A DNA stretch of 64,000 bases, from contig JADIYN010000023.1 of NCBI GenBank assembly GCA_016705335.1, positions 1-64,000 of the forward strand, given 5' to 3'. The stretch comes from Draconibacterium sp. (GTDB lineage Bacteria; Bacteroidota; Bacteroidia; Bacteroidales; Prolixibacteraceae). Below are positions 1-7,006 of this stretch, in pieces. The translations under genes and the position numbers were made by a program. A model generated the notes under the pieces. The model ran no database searches, had not been told where the DNA came from, and worked only from the letters and a program-made list of their open reading frames with translations. The first letter of the stretch is position 1; every line of letters starts with the position of its first letter.

Positions 1-182
1 ATGAAGTTTATTTTAGAGAAAGAGGAGAAAAGCATTCGATTCAAAACTTCACAGACGAGAATGAAGCATGTAATTACATTTTGAAGAAGTTTACAAAGAA
101 ATAAATAATGACAAGTCATAAACCATTAAAAAGTGTTTCCACACAATTTCAGGCATTCCTTCATTAGCTTAATAGAATTACA

Positions 183-535
183 TTGGCCGACGACTATTTC
201 CTTGGACATTTATTAATACAAGCTCGCAAGACAAACTTAAATCGACTTGAGGTTAATATTCTAAAAAACACTGCAAGCCCAGAATTATTACTTACCGAAT
301 CAATTCGCGGCTCAATTGAAAATTGGAATAAATGGTTTCTGACCGTAAAAACAGTGGGTCGACAATGGATTTTGTAAGTGGTGCGACAATGACAATAGAA
401 TTTGACTTACTAAAAACGAGACCATATGCAGGTAACAACAGATACATGGAAAATCCATTTACTTGCGAAATAAAAATTATTGACGACAGAGGAAAAGAAT
501 ATAAACACACGTTGCCGTGCATTTTAAACGCCTGA
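183..535 (+). pseudogene. possible decayed small gene (two overlapping ORF fragments)
   Basis: Two short overlapping plus-strand reading frames, a TTG-started one (183-377) and an ATG-started one (332-535), together cover this stretch. Neither resembles a family I recognise. The second has plausible protein-like composition (TIEFDLLKTRPYAG, then CEIKIIDDRGKEYKH) and ends shortly before the DUF3788 gene. The first frame is closed by a stop at 165-167 and the second by a stop directly before its ATG. They could be one frameshifted gene or chance frames. The first 180 bases of the window show only a 27-codon frame from base 1, possibly the tail of a gene cut by the window edge. Confidence 0.25.
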
Positions 536-563
536 AAATAAATACAATTTAAATTGAGATATT

Positions 564-998
564 ATGGAATCAGACAATGAAAAAATACTTTTACGGGAGA
601 AAGAAACAGAACCTACAAATGAAGTTTTGGGAAACGTCCTTAGTAAAGAACTTTTCAATATTTATCAGGAATTAATTAAAATTTTTACCGGTGAATTTAG
701 TTTAGAACCTCAATGGCAGTTTTACAAAGATGGAAATTCATGGTTGTGTAAAGTAGTACATAAGAAAAAAACTATTCTTTGGCTTTCTATCTGGGAGAAC
801 TATTTAAAAGCGGGTTTTTATTTCACGGAAAAAACAGGAATAGGGGTTTTAGAATTAGATATCGACAATAAAATAAAAGAGGTATTTGAGGTGGCAAAAC
901 CAATTGGAAAACTTATACCATTGATTATTGATATTAACCAACAAAAACAGATTAAAGACTTAAAAGAGGTTGTAAAGTATAAAAAAGGATTGAAGTAA
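564..998 (+). CDS. DUF3788 family protein
   Basis: A cytosolic protein of 144 residues matching the DUF3788 pattern as I recall it: an N-terminal LLREKETEPTNEVL segment, then LEPQWQFYKDGNSWLCKV, then KKTILWLSIWENYLKAGFYFTEKT. Function is not established for the family; members are single-domain and near this length, so the gene looks complete. The ATG at 564 lies 28 bases after the preceding fragment. It stands alone in a sparsely coding plus-strand stretch. I see no catalytic motif. Family assignment is fairly secure; any biochemical role would be a guess. Confidence 0.75.
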   Translation: MESDNEKILLREKETEPTNEVLGNVLSKELFNIYQELIKIFTGEFSLEPQWQFYKDGNSWLCKVVHKKKTILWLSIWENYLKAGFYFTEKTGIGVLELDIDNKIKEVFEVAKPIGKLIPLIIDINQQKQIKDLKEVVKYKKGLK

Positions 999-1287
999 AT
1001 AGCGGCAATCGAAAAAGGAGTTCTTTTAAATGGTGCGTGACTATTACAAAATAAAGTTTTGCAATCAGGACTAAGCGTGTTTTTGGATTTAAAAACAAAT
1101 TGACAAGACAGCAAAAAAACAATCGGGCAGACTTGCAGAATTTTTAAAAATCCAATGGATTTTGTTGGTGCTTTTATGCAAAGACTTCCCTGTTTTGACT
1201 GTAACTGGGAAAAAGGTTTTTGGGATTTTAAAATAAAAACGACTTTAAAAAAATTGACTTTTATCTTGACCTTTAAAATTTTAAACC
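999..1287 (+). other. 289-bp spacer without a recognisable gene
   Basis: AT-rich sequence between DUF3788 and the small membrane protein. All forward frames are broken by stops and nothing recognisable is encoded. It may be the remnant of a lost small gene, but I cannot support that. Confidence 0.4.
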
Positions 1288-1506
1288 ATGACTAAAAAAC
1301 AAACTGACAAATTGATGAATGTACTTTTAGGAATTGCATCATTCTCAATACTTCTTGGTGCATTATTTAAACTACAACATTACCCTAACGGAAATCAAAT
1401 TCTATATTTTGGTTTTATGGCAAGTTTTGTATTAAGTGGTATTGAAATTAGCCGATTAAAGAAAATAATAAAAATACTGGAACGAGATACAGAAAAGTAT
1501 CAGTAA
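1288..1506 (+). CDS. small two-helix membrane protein, GldL N-terminus-like
   Basis: A 72-residue protein with two hydrophobic helices (about residues 10-27 and 36-53), an LGALFKLQHYPNGN loop between them, and a charged C-terminal tail (SRLKKIIKILERDTEKYQ). The helix-loop-helix resembles the membrane part of the gliding/T9SS motor protein GldL, and free-standing short versions occur in Bacteroidota. It is far too short to be GldL and no gldK/M/N genes are nearby, so it is not a motor component on this evidence. It could equally be a small accessory membrane peptide. The downstream GC-rich inverted repeat begins 15 bases after its stop. Confidence 0.55.
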   Translation: MTKKQTDKLMNVLLGIASFSILLGALFKLQHYPNGNQILYFGFMASFVLSGIEISRLKKIIKILERDTEKYQ

Positions 1507-1520
1507 AGATAAAAAACGAC

Positions 1521-1700
1521 ACGGTAACACAGTACATATTGCAGGGCGGGGTTCGGTGGTACGCTAACTGCCCCCGAGTACTCGGCGTCGCATCGCTGTT
1601 CCGTTTCCACCAACAGGCGGACAGGAACGCCCGCCTGCCTGGACGGTCAGGCTCTCCGATTCCGAAGATTCGGAACGCTCCGGCAACATGTACCAACCGT
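1521..1700. repeat. GC-rich attC-like / MITE-like inverted repeat element
   Basis: About 180 bp with imperfect inverted termini. GTACATATTGC at 1532-1542 pairs with GCAACATGTAC at 1683-1693 (one mismatch), and ACGGT at 1521-1525 pairs with ACCGT at 1696-1700. The interior is clearly richer in G+C than the surrounding DNA and includes smaller self-complementary patches. Long, imperfectly paired arms directly after a small gene are typical of integron attC sites, but no integrase is present and the right-end GTTATGC does not match the strict GTTRRRY core. It may also be a dispersed palindromic repeat. A related terminus appears near 52466. Confidence 0.45.
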
Positions 1701-1969
1701 TATGCAATTGATAATTACTTTTTAGGGAATTAATTCAAACATTTGCCACTTTTATTGATTTAATGTCTTTTGTTTGTTTTCTTATTGTACAGAGCAAGCG
1801 GTTTCTTTGAATTTCAGTGTTTTTTGGATAAAGACATAAAAAACTGCATAAACCAGCCGTCAAATTAATTCACTGAGAAGCAGGAAGTAACCATATTTTT
1901 CTGAAATTTGAAATCGAAATATGCCGTTTAACAATTGTACATGGCGTATAAAACTTAAAATCAATTAAC
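1701..1969 (+). other. spacer before DUF3592 gene, nothing recognised
   Basis: AT-rich 269 bp between the inverted-repeat element and the DUF3592 gene. No frame or RNA structure could be supported. It presumably carries the promoter for the next gene. Confidence 0.35.
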
Positions 1970-2443
1970 ATGAAAGCAACTTTAACCAGGCAGGACCTTC
2001 CGGGCCTTGTATTACTTACAATCATTGGACTGGCATTAACTACAGTGGGTGGAGTAATGTTAAAAAATGCCATCGAATCGAAAAACTGGCCGGTTACAAA
2101 TGGCACTGTTACAGGTTCTGAAGTTGCCGGCAGCATAAAATACTACCCTTCAATAACCTACACTTTTACAATTGAGGGTGTTGATTACAGTTCTGACCAA
2201 ATCAGTAACATGAATTTCAGAACCAAAAACAAAAGTGTTGCACAGGAAGTAGTAAACCGTTATCAGGTGGGTTCGGTGGCTACGGTACACTACAACAGCA
2301 CAAATCCTTCAAAGTCGTATCTTGAACCTGGCATTAACACGGGTCATTTACTTTTGCTTTTGTTTGGAATTATTGCCCTTGCCATACCGGTTTTTTCGTT
2401 CATTTTTTTAAAAATTGAACTTAAAAAAACTTCAGGCAAATAA
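1970..2443 (+). CDS. DUF3592-type membrane protein
   Basis: A 157-residue protein with an N-terminal transmembrane helix (about 12-32), an extracytoplasmic beta-rich domain (WPVTNGTVTGSEV, then YYPSITYTFTIEGVDYSS, then VGSVATVHYNSTNPSKSYLEPG) and a C-terminal helix (about 125-147). This is the DUF3592 arrangement: the central segment begins with a WP-x-TxGxV motif and ends with the VxYnPxnP-like strand followed by a membrane helix. Function is unknown. The length is normal for the family and the gene looks intact. It stands alone, with more than 250 bp of non-coding DNA on both sides. Confidence 0.7.
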   Translation: MKATLTRQDLPGLVLLTIIGLALTTVGGVMLKNAIESKNWPVTNGTVTGSEVAGSIKYYPSITYTFTIEGVDYSSDQISNMNFRTKNKSVAQEVVNRYQVGSVATVHYNSTNPSKSYLEPGINTGHLLLLLFGIIALAIPVFSFIFLKIELKKTSGK

Positions 2444-2763
2444 AAGTTTAGCAACCCCGCTATATGCTATCTGTGCTTTGTTTTGTAAAAACAAAAAAAG
2501 ATGAAAAGTATAAACGCTGCTGTAAGGTTCAGTGAAACTGAATCACTGCCCGCTAATTGAAAATCAAATTTGATTGGTTAGAACTCCCCGCCCGTGCCGA
2601 CGCCAATAGAATTTGAAAGTATCCACATTTTATGTCATAAACAATTCATGTAAAACGTAAACAGGTACAACCGATTTGGGTTTGTGCAGGTTGATAATCA
2701 AACTACAATCCGCTAAAAAAATATCGCTTACATTTTTTGTCAAATTGCAACCCTTATTCATAA
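2444..2763 (+). other. 320-bp spacer, no gene seen
   Basis: No coding frame of note. It contains a short palindrome (AATCAAATTTGATT near 2563-2576) inside an imperfect larger inverted repeat flanked by CTAAT/GTTAG. No terminator T-run follows it. Otherwise featureless AT-rich DNA. Confidence 0.35.
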
Positions 2764-3099
2764 ATGATTGAAGTTCATTTTACAAACAAGGTACTTTGTT
2801 TTACGATGACACGAGTTATAATGTCGGTTAAACGAAATATAAATACAAATACACGAAATATAAATACAAGTACACGAAGTAAAAATACAAATAAACGAAA
2901 TTTAAATACACTCAAACGAAAATTAAATACACTCAAACGAAAATTAAATACACATAAACGAAAATTAAATACACTCAAACGAAAATTAAATACAGATAAA
3001 CGAAAATTAAATACAGATAAACGAAAAATAAATACAAATAAACGTGTTATATTTGCAGTTAAACGAGTTATTTTTACATTTGAATGGAGTATATTTTAA
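2764..3099 (+). CDS. low-complexity heptad-repeat ORF (coding doubtful)
   Basis: An open frame of 111 residues built almost entirely of a 7-residue unit with consensus KRKLNTL, changing to KRVIFAV/KRVIFTF at the end. Because the DNA unit is 21 bp (7 codons), any frame free of stops in one unit stays open through all of them. A long antisense frame is open for the same reason, so openness is weak evidence for coding. No recognisable domain, signal peptide or ribosome-binding site was seen. If translated, the product would be very basic. I consider it at least as likely that the DNA repeat is the functional or selfish unit. Confidence 0.25.
   Translation: MIEVHFTNKVLCFTMTRVIMSVKRNINTNTRNINTSTRSKNTNKRNLNTLKRKLNTLKRKLNTHKRKLNTLKRKLNTDKRKLNTDKRKINTNKRVIFAVKRVIFTFEWSIF
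2809..3081. repeat. 21-bp tandem direct repeat array (about 13 units)
   Basis: Thirteen head-to-tail 21-bp units run from 2809 to 3081. The core units (2893-3039) are nearly identical, with consensus AAACGAAAATTAAATACACTC; the outer units diverge, mostly in the second half. Each unit carries short A-tracts, and 21 bp is two helical turns, so the array should be intrinsically curved. There are no spacers of unique sequence, so it is not a CRISPR. It ends 139 bp before an HTH regulator gene. Units of this size also occur as iterons, although no replication initiator gene is visible. Confidence 0.85.
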
Positions 3100-3220
3100 T
3101 TCAGACGACATAATTTTAAAAATGAACGTGTTTGTTATCGTTTCTTACAGGTGATATTCCAAACCACGGAACTCAGAAACAAAAACATCGAAAAGTAAAA
3201 TAAAATAAACCAACGTAATT

Positions 3221-3571
3221 ATGCTAATATTTAACTTCTCCCGTATTTTCAGGGCCCGCGGAATTAATAAACCCTTCAGCTATATGGTAAAACATGGCTT
3301 TTCCGATAATTTTGCCACCCGCATTATAAATGACCGGCCCAGGGTTTTAAACTTAGTCGAAGTAGAACGGCTTTGCGAACTCTTTCAATGTACGCCAAAC
3401 GACATGCTGCAGTGGTATCCGTCGGGAAGCGATTTGAATGACAAGCATCCGCTGATGCCGTTAAAACGCTCAAGCAAATCCCTTGAATTGTCGGGAATGC
3501 TGTTTTCGGTTCCGCTCGACAAACTAGAAAGCCTCGAAGAATTACTAATCAACGAAATCAAAAAGCTGTAG
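3221..3571 (+). CDS. XRE/Cro-type helix-turn-helix regulator
   Basis: A protein of 116 residues. The N-terminal half fits a Cro/C1-type HTH: a helix around FSRIFRARGINKPFSYMVKHGFS, then DNFATRIINDRPRVLNLVEVERLCELFQCTPNDML, the last part being the usual 'which cells count as few' helix of XRE proteins. The C-terminal part (SLELSGMLFSVPLDKLESLEELLINEIKKL) is probably a dimerisation helix. It is a small DNA-binding protein of a type common as an orphan in Bacteroidota. It lies directly downstream of the 21-bp repeat array, which could contain its binding sites (inference only). No toxin partner is adjacent. Confidence 0.7.
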   Translation: MLIFNFSRIFRARGINKPFSYMVKHGFSDNFATRIINDRPRVLNLVEVERLCELFQCTPNDMLQWYPSGSDLNDKHPLMPLKRSSKSLELSGMLFSVPLDKLESLEELLINEIKKL

Positions 3572-3591
3572 TCCATTTGTCCCCCCGCTAG

Positions 3592-3610
3592 CGCCGGTTT
3601 GTAACCGGTG
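3592..3610. repeat. small hairpin, REP-like
   Basis: CCGGTT at 3594-3599 and AACCGG at 3603-3608 form a 6-bp stem with a TGT loop, extended by a wobble and a C-G pair. It sits 20 bp after the HTH gene stop and follows a C-rich run. There is no T-run, so it is a poor intrinsic terminator; a dispersed REP-type palindrome is the alternative. Confidence 0.45.
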
Positions 3611-3969
3611 TGCAATCACTGAAGGATTGAAAAACCCCAACCTGCCTTTCCTCTGCCCGACAAGCAATATGCTGTCAGTTGCTTGCACTGACATTTGACA
3701 ACAATATTTTTCGCCTTTTGTCTTTTAACTTTTCCCTTCTGTTTTTCCTTTAAACTTTAAACTTCTCCCCATTCTGTCCACCTTTCAGCATAAAAAGAAA
3801 TTTCATGCAATTCAAATATAAGTGCCATCACAAACGTTAAGAGTAAACTACGTTAAAAAGCGAAGTTTCGGTTACCGGATTGGGAATAAATAAAAAAGCA
3901 GATTGTAAATCCTGATAAATAACTGAATATAGCTTAGCTTAAATTGCCGGTGAATAAACAATTGTTACA
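3611..3969 (+). other. 359-bp spacer before HNH gene, nothing recognised
   Basis: AT-rich non-coding sequence between the hairpin and the HNH nuclease gene. No RNA or repeat structure was recognised. Confidence 0.35.
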
Positions 3970-4242
3970 ATGACAAACAAAGTTTACTATGGAGTAAAAC
4001 TTTTTGATCCGCGCTGGATTGAAAAAAGAAAACGAATTCTGAACCGCGACAATAACAAATGCGTTATTTGCGGAAAAACCGGCGTTAAACTTCAAATTCA
4101 TCACAAACAGTATCATTTTATCAAGCGCCTGCAAACACATGTTGAGCCCTGGGATTATAACGACAATTTACTTGTTTCGCTTTGTGAAAGTTGTCACAAC
4201 AGGGGCCACAACAGCTTTAAAGTTCCGATTAAATACATTTAA
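3970..4242 (+). CDS. HNH endonuclease domain protein
   Basis: A 90-residue protein consisting of one HNH domain: CVICGKTG zinc knuckle (about residues 36-43), then LQIHHKQY supplying the His pair, then LLVSLCESCHNRGH with the second Cys-x2-Cys-His. This is the metal-dependent nuclease fold of McrA/HNH proteins. There is no targeting domain, so the substrate is unknown. It lies just upstream (26 bp) of a broken coiled-coil gene and a broken DUF4407 gene. The three may form one plus-strand unit, ending at the hairpin terminator near 6038. It could be a stand-alone homing-type or defence nuclease; the sequence does not decide. Confidence 0.8.
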   Translation: MTNKVYYGVKLFDPRWIEKRKRILNRDNNKCVICGKTGVKLQIHHKQYHFIKRLQTHVEPWDYNDNLLVSLCESCHNRGHNSFKVPIKYI

Positions 4243-4268
4243 TACTTTAACAATTTAAATAAAACAAC

Positions 4269-4834
4269 ATGGGATTTTTAGATTTATTCAGGAAAAAAAG
4301 TGAAATTCAGGTATATAATACTGAACAAAAGAGAATCTGCCAGAAATCAGGGAAGTTGATTTCATTGACAATTCTGAACCTGCTGAACTTCAGAAATCAA
4401 ATTCAGAGAGTTTGCCTATAAACTTCCGATTGACGTGATTTATGGGTTTTTTAAAGGAAGATTATGAAAGCAAAGCCTATCATGACGCACTAACCAACCC
4501 CGATAAATCATACAAGGAAACAAACATCGTAATCATCCGGAGTAATCTTGAAGTGAAGTTCAAACAGGTTATGCTGAAATATGAGGATATGTTAAGGGAT
4601 ATAAGTTTTCACATTCAATCGCGCACACAGGCCGGATTAACTGATATTGTAGAATTGCTGAAATCAAAAAAGGAAACCTACGAAAAGCATTTGGAAGAAT
4701 TAAAACGAATGAAACAGGATTTGGATAACAATGAACTGTATATGACAGGTATTTTTAAGTCCTACGAAGTTGGTTTTACACGCGGCCTTGCCTCAATTTC
4801 ATTGCACAACCTGAAAATAGATAATACATTTTGA
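4269..4834 (+). pseudogene. frameshifted coiled-coil protein upstream of DUF4407 gene
   Basis: The natural start is ATG at 4269 (MGFLDLFRKKSEIQVYN). Reading continuity then needs three frame changes: near 4333 (into NLPEIREVDFIDNSEPAEL), near 4392 (into EFAYKLPIDVIYGF) and at the six-T run at 4445-4450 (into LKEDYESKAYHDALTNPDKSY). The last segment runs intact to 4834. The reconstructed protein, about 188 residues, has a charged helical C-terminal half with coiled-coil character. I do not know its family. Its position directly before DUF4407 suggests a functional pair. Either the gene is decayed or the sequence has base-calling errors. Confidence 0.5.
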
Positions 4835-4877
4835 AATGCACATGATTTTACAAAACACAAACCGAAATGAAAATTAA

Positions 4878-4895
4878 TCCCGATAGCTATCGGGA
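4878..4895. repeat. 18-bp perfect palindrome TCCCGATAGCTATCGGGA
   Basis: A perfect palindrome followed by GAC, in the spacer between two broken genes. A near-identical palindrome with AT in place of GC at the centre, also followed by GAC, lies at 34317-34334. It is probably a dispersed palindromic element or a binding site. Confidence 0.6.
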
Positions 4896-4976
4896 GACGA
4901 ATTCCATCGGAAATAAGGTGTTTTGAAAATGAAAAGTTTATCAAAATAGGATTGAATAACATAAAAAAATATACAG

Positions 4977-5937
4977 ATGAAAAACTGGTGGTATAAATTG
5001 GGTTGTTTTCTTACCGGATGGAATTCCAAAATTTTGGAATCGTGTACCGAATCAAGCAGAAAACAACTAAAAAAATATGCTTCGGCATTGTTAATCCTTA
5101 TAATTCTTTGGGGACTTATCGGTTATTTGTTTGCCGAACGTTATGTAAGAATTCCCTGGTGGGGTTGCGCAATTACAGCTGTGTTTATGATCGTGATTGT
5201 TTTACAGATTGAACGGCAGATAATACTAACAGTAGGTAATTTGGGATGGCTGAAGTTCTTTAGGTTTTTGATAGCATTTATAATGGCAATAATCGGTTCG
5301 GCAATAATAGATCAAATCATTTTTAAAGAGGATATTGAAAAGAAAATGGTTGAAATTGTTGACAGACAGGTAAACGAGCAACTTCCCAACCGGTTAACGA
5401 TAATTAATGACAAACTTCAGGACCTTCAAATGGAAGTTGATTCACTGGATAAGAAAAACCTGGATCTGTATGCTGAAATTTCAAACCGGCCAACAATACC
5501 AACGATATCAACAAGCACAACCCACTTAAAGGTAAGGGGAAGCGGATGGAAGTTTTATTACAGTACCACAAAAAACAATTACAACTACTCCCATTGCCAA
5601 TCCAAAGATCAAGGAAACAGAGGTAAACAATCTACATTTGGATATACTTCGAAAACAAAAAGAAGAATATACGCAAAGAAAAATGGATGCAGAAAACCTG
5701 CTTCGTCAGGAATTAAAATCAAAACAGGGATTTCTGGAAGAGCTGAACGCACTTATTGAAATACTAATTGAACGTCCCGCTGCATTGATATTTTATCTTG
5801 TACTGTTTGTATTTTTAATGTCGCTCGAATTGTTTGTTGTTGCAAGTAAACTTGGCGATAAAAAATGTGACTACGACCTTATTGTTGAATACCAGCTTGA
5901 TCAAAAAACAAAAACATTAAAGGAATTAATGAAATAA
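4977..5937 (+). pseudogene. DUF4407 membrane protein, one frameshift
   Basis: The first frame (from ATG 4977) gives GCFLTGWNSKILESCTESSRKQLKKYASALLI, several transmembrane helices (about residues 34-52, 60-77, 90-112) and a helical region up to EISNRPTIPTISTSTTHLK. The second frame, open from 5536, continues with GSFITVPQKTITTTPIANPKIKE, then FLEELNALIEILIERPAALIFY, a C-terminal helix and LELFVVASKLGDKKCDYDLIVEYQL. In order these are the DUF4407 hallmarks. The switch lies near the GGGG run at 5536-5539 and needs one added base. The repaired length, about 320 residues, is normal for the family. It is a membrane protein of unknown role, and the frame break is in the soluble linker. Confidence 0.75.
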
Positions 5938-6037
5938 AAAACCCTTTTTCCGGCTTTTATTATATGATGATGGCACAAATATATTTCGCTACCACGTAGC
6001 TTTTGTCATTATTATGATAATACTTTCTGCAAAGATT

Positions 6038-6060
6038 ATGCTGCGCTGCAGCATTTTTTT
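6038..6060 (+). terminator. rho-independent terminator
   Basis: ATGCTGC (6038-6044) and GCAGCAT (6048-6054) form a 7-bp GC-rich stem with a 3-base loop, followed by a run of Ts to 6060. It lies about 100 bp after the DUF4407 stop. The rest of the gap 5938-6315 shows no gene. Confidence 0.75.
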
Positions 6061-6315
6061 AGCTGAATTTTTTGTCTGATCCGAAATCAAACCAATTCGC
6101 AGTTGTCATCACACAAAAGACCTTTATACTATAATCGAAAAACTACGTTTTTCAAACCGCCCGCTTTTATTGTATTCAATCTTATTCCGGAGAAGATAAA
6201 ATGAAGTTAAAAATTTCGAATATAAGCGTAAAACGGTTATATTTAATCCAAAAATCAGGAGTTAAAAACTGATATTTTGGACGGACTGCCTTTGTTTACC
6301 ACTTAAAACTTTATA

Positions 6316-6828
6316 ATGCGAATCAGATTTTTTATAGTCGTAATAATTGTTGGAACTATAATCATAGAATATGTTCGCATAAAAAATTATTATGATTCGA
6401 GGGAAATCGGGCAGACTTTTCAGATTCGGACAATTGATATTAATACATTAAAAACCGATCCGGACTGGAATACAAAAACTAAAGAAAAAGAATTCTTTAG
6501 CGCGAAATATTTTGAACCTCAATTACAAAAAATTACGATTCAAAGTTACTTTAATATTGTCGATTACTTTTTTCCTGAAAAAATATCCAACCTTGAGATT
6601 ATTCGTTTTTTAGATGATTCAACGAATTTTTCAGAAGGCAGAGCAAAAAAGGGGAAATGGGATTACCTGATAAATTTTCATGGAATGGAAAATAAAGTTG
6701 TACTAAAAGTGTGGTATGACATTGAGAATAATTGTATTGAAACAATTCCGGGATTATCTGAAACAAAAAGTGGATTAATTTCAAATAAAGGATTGGTGGC
6801 GTTACGTAAAATTATCGACTTTGAATAA
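6316..6828 (+). CDS. hypothetical membrane-anchored protein
   Basis: A 170-residue protein with a strongly hydrophobic N-terminal helix (about residues 4-20), best read as an uncleaved signal anchor, followed by a soluble mixed alpha/beta region (WDYLINFHGMENKVVLKVWYDIENNCIETIPG). I recognise no family. It stands alone between the terminator near 6060 and the histidine kinase gene. Codon use and composition match its neighbours, so it looks like a genuine gene, but no function can be read from it. Confidence 0.55.
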   Translation: MRIRFFIVVIIVGTIIIEYVRIKNYYDSREIGQTFQIRTIDINTLKTDPDWNTKTKEKEFFSAKYFEPQLQKITIQSYFNIVDYFFPEKISNLEIIRFLDDSTNFSEGRAKKGKWDYLINFHGMENKVVLKVWYDIENNCIETIPGLSETKSGLISNKGLVALRKIIDFE

Positions 6829-7006
6829 AATTCGGCACACCTCAACAAGCTGCCTGCCATATCGGGTTTATGCAGTTTTGTATAGTCTTTTTGTGCACTG
6901 TAAATGCAGAGGATATTATCCCAGTTCCTGCATCCAGCGCATATTACAGACGGTTATTAATAAAGAACCGGCTTAAAATATTTACAATTATAAAAGGAAA
7001 ATATTT

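Noticed and set aside
1521..1700. Protein-coding frames across the GC-rich inverted repeat
   Set aside because: Both strands show short frames with arbitrary composition; the inverted termini explain the region better.
2775..2978. Antisense frame over the 21-bp repeats as a hydrophobic protein
   Set aside because: It is open only because the 21-bp period preserves frame on both strands; no start context or family supports it.
2809..3081. Tandem repeats considered as a CRISPR array
   Set aside because: Units are directly adjacent 21-mers with no unique spacers and no cas genes.
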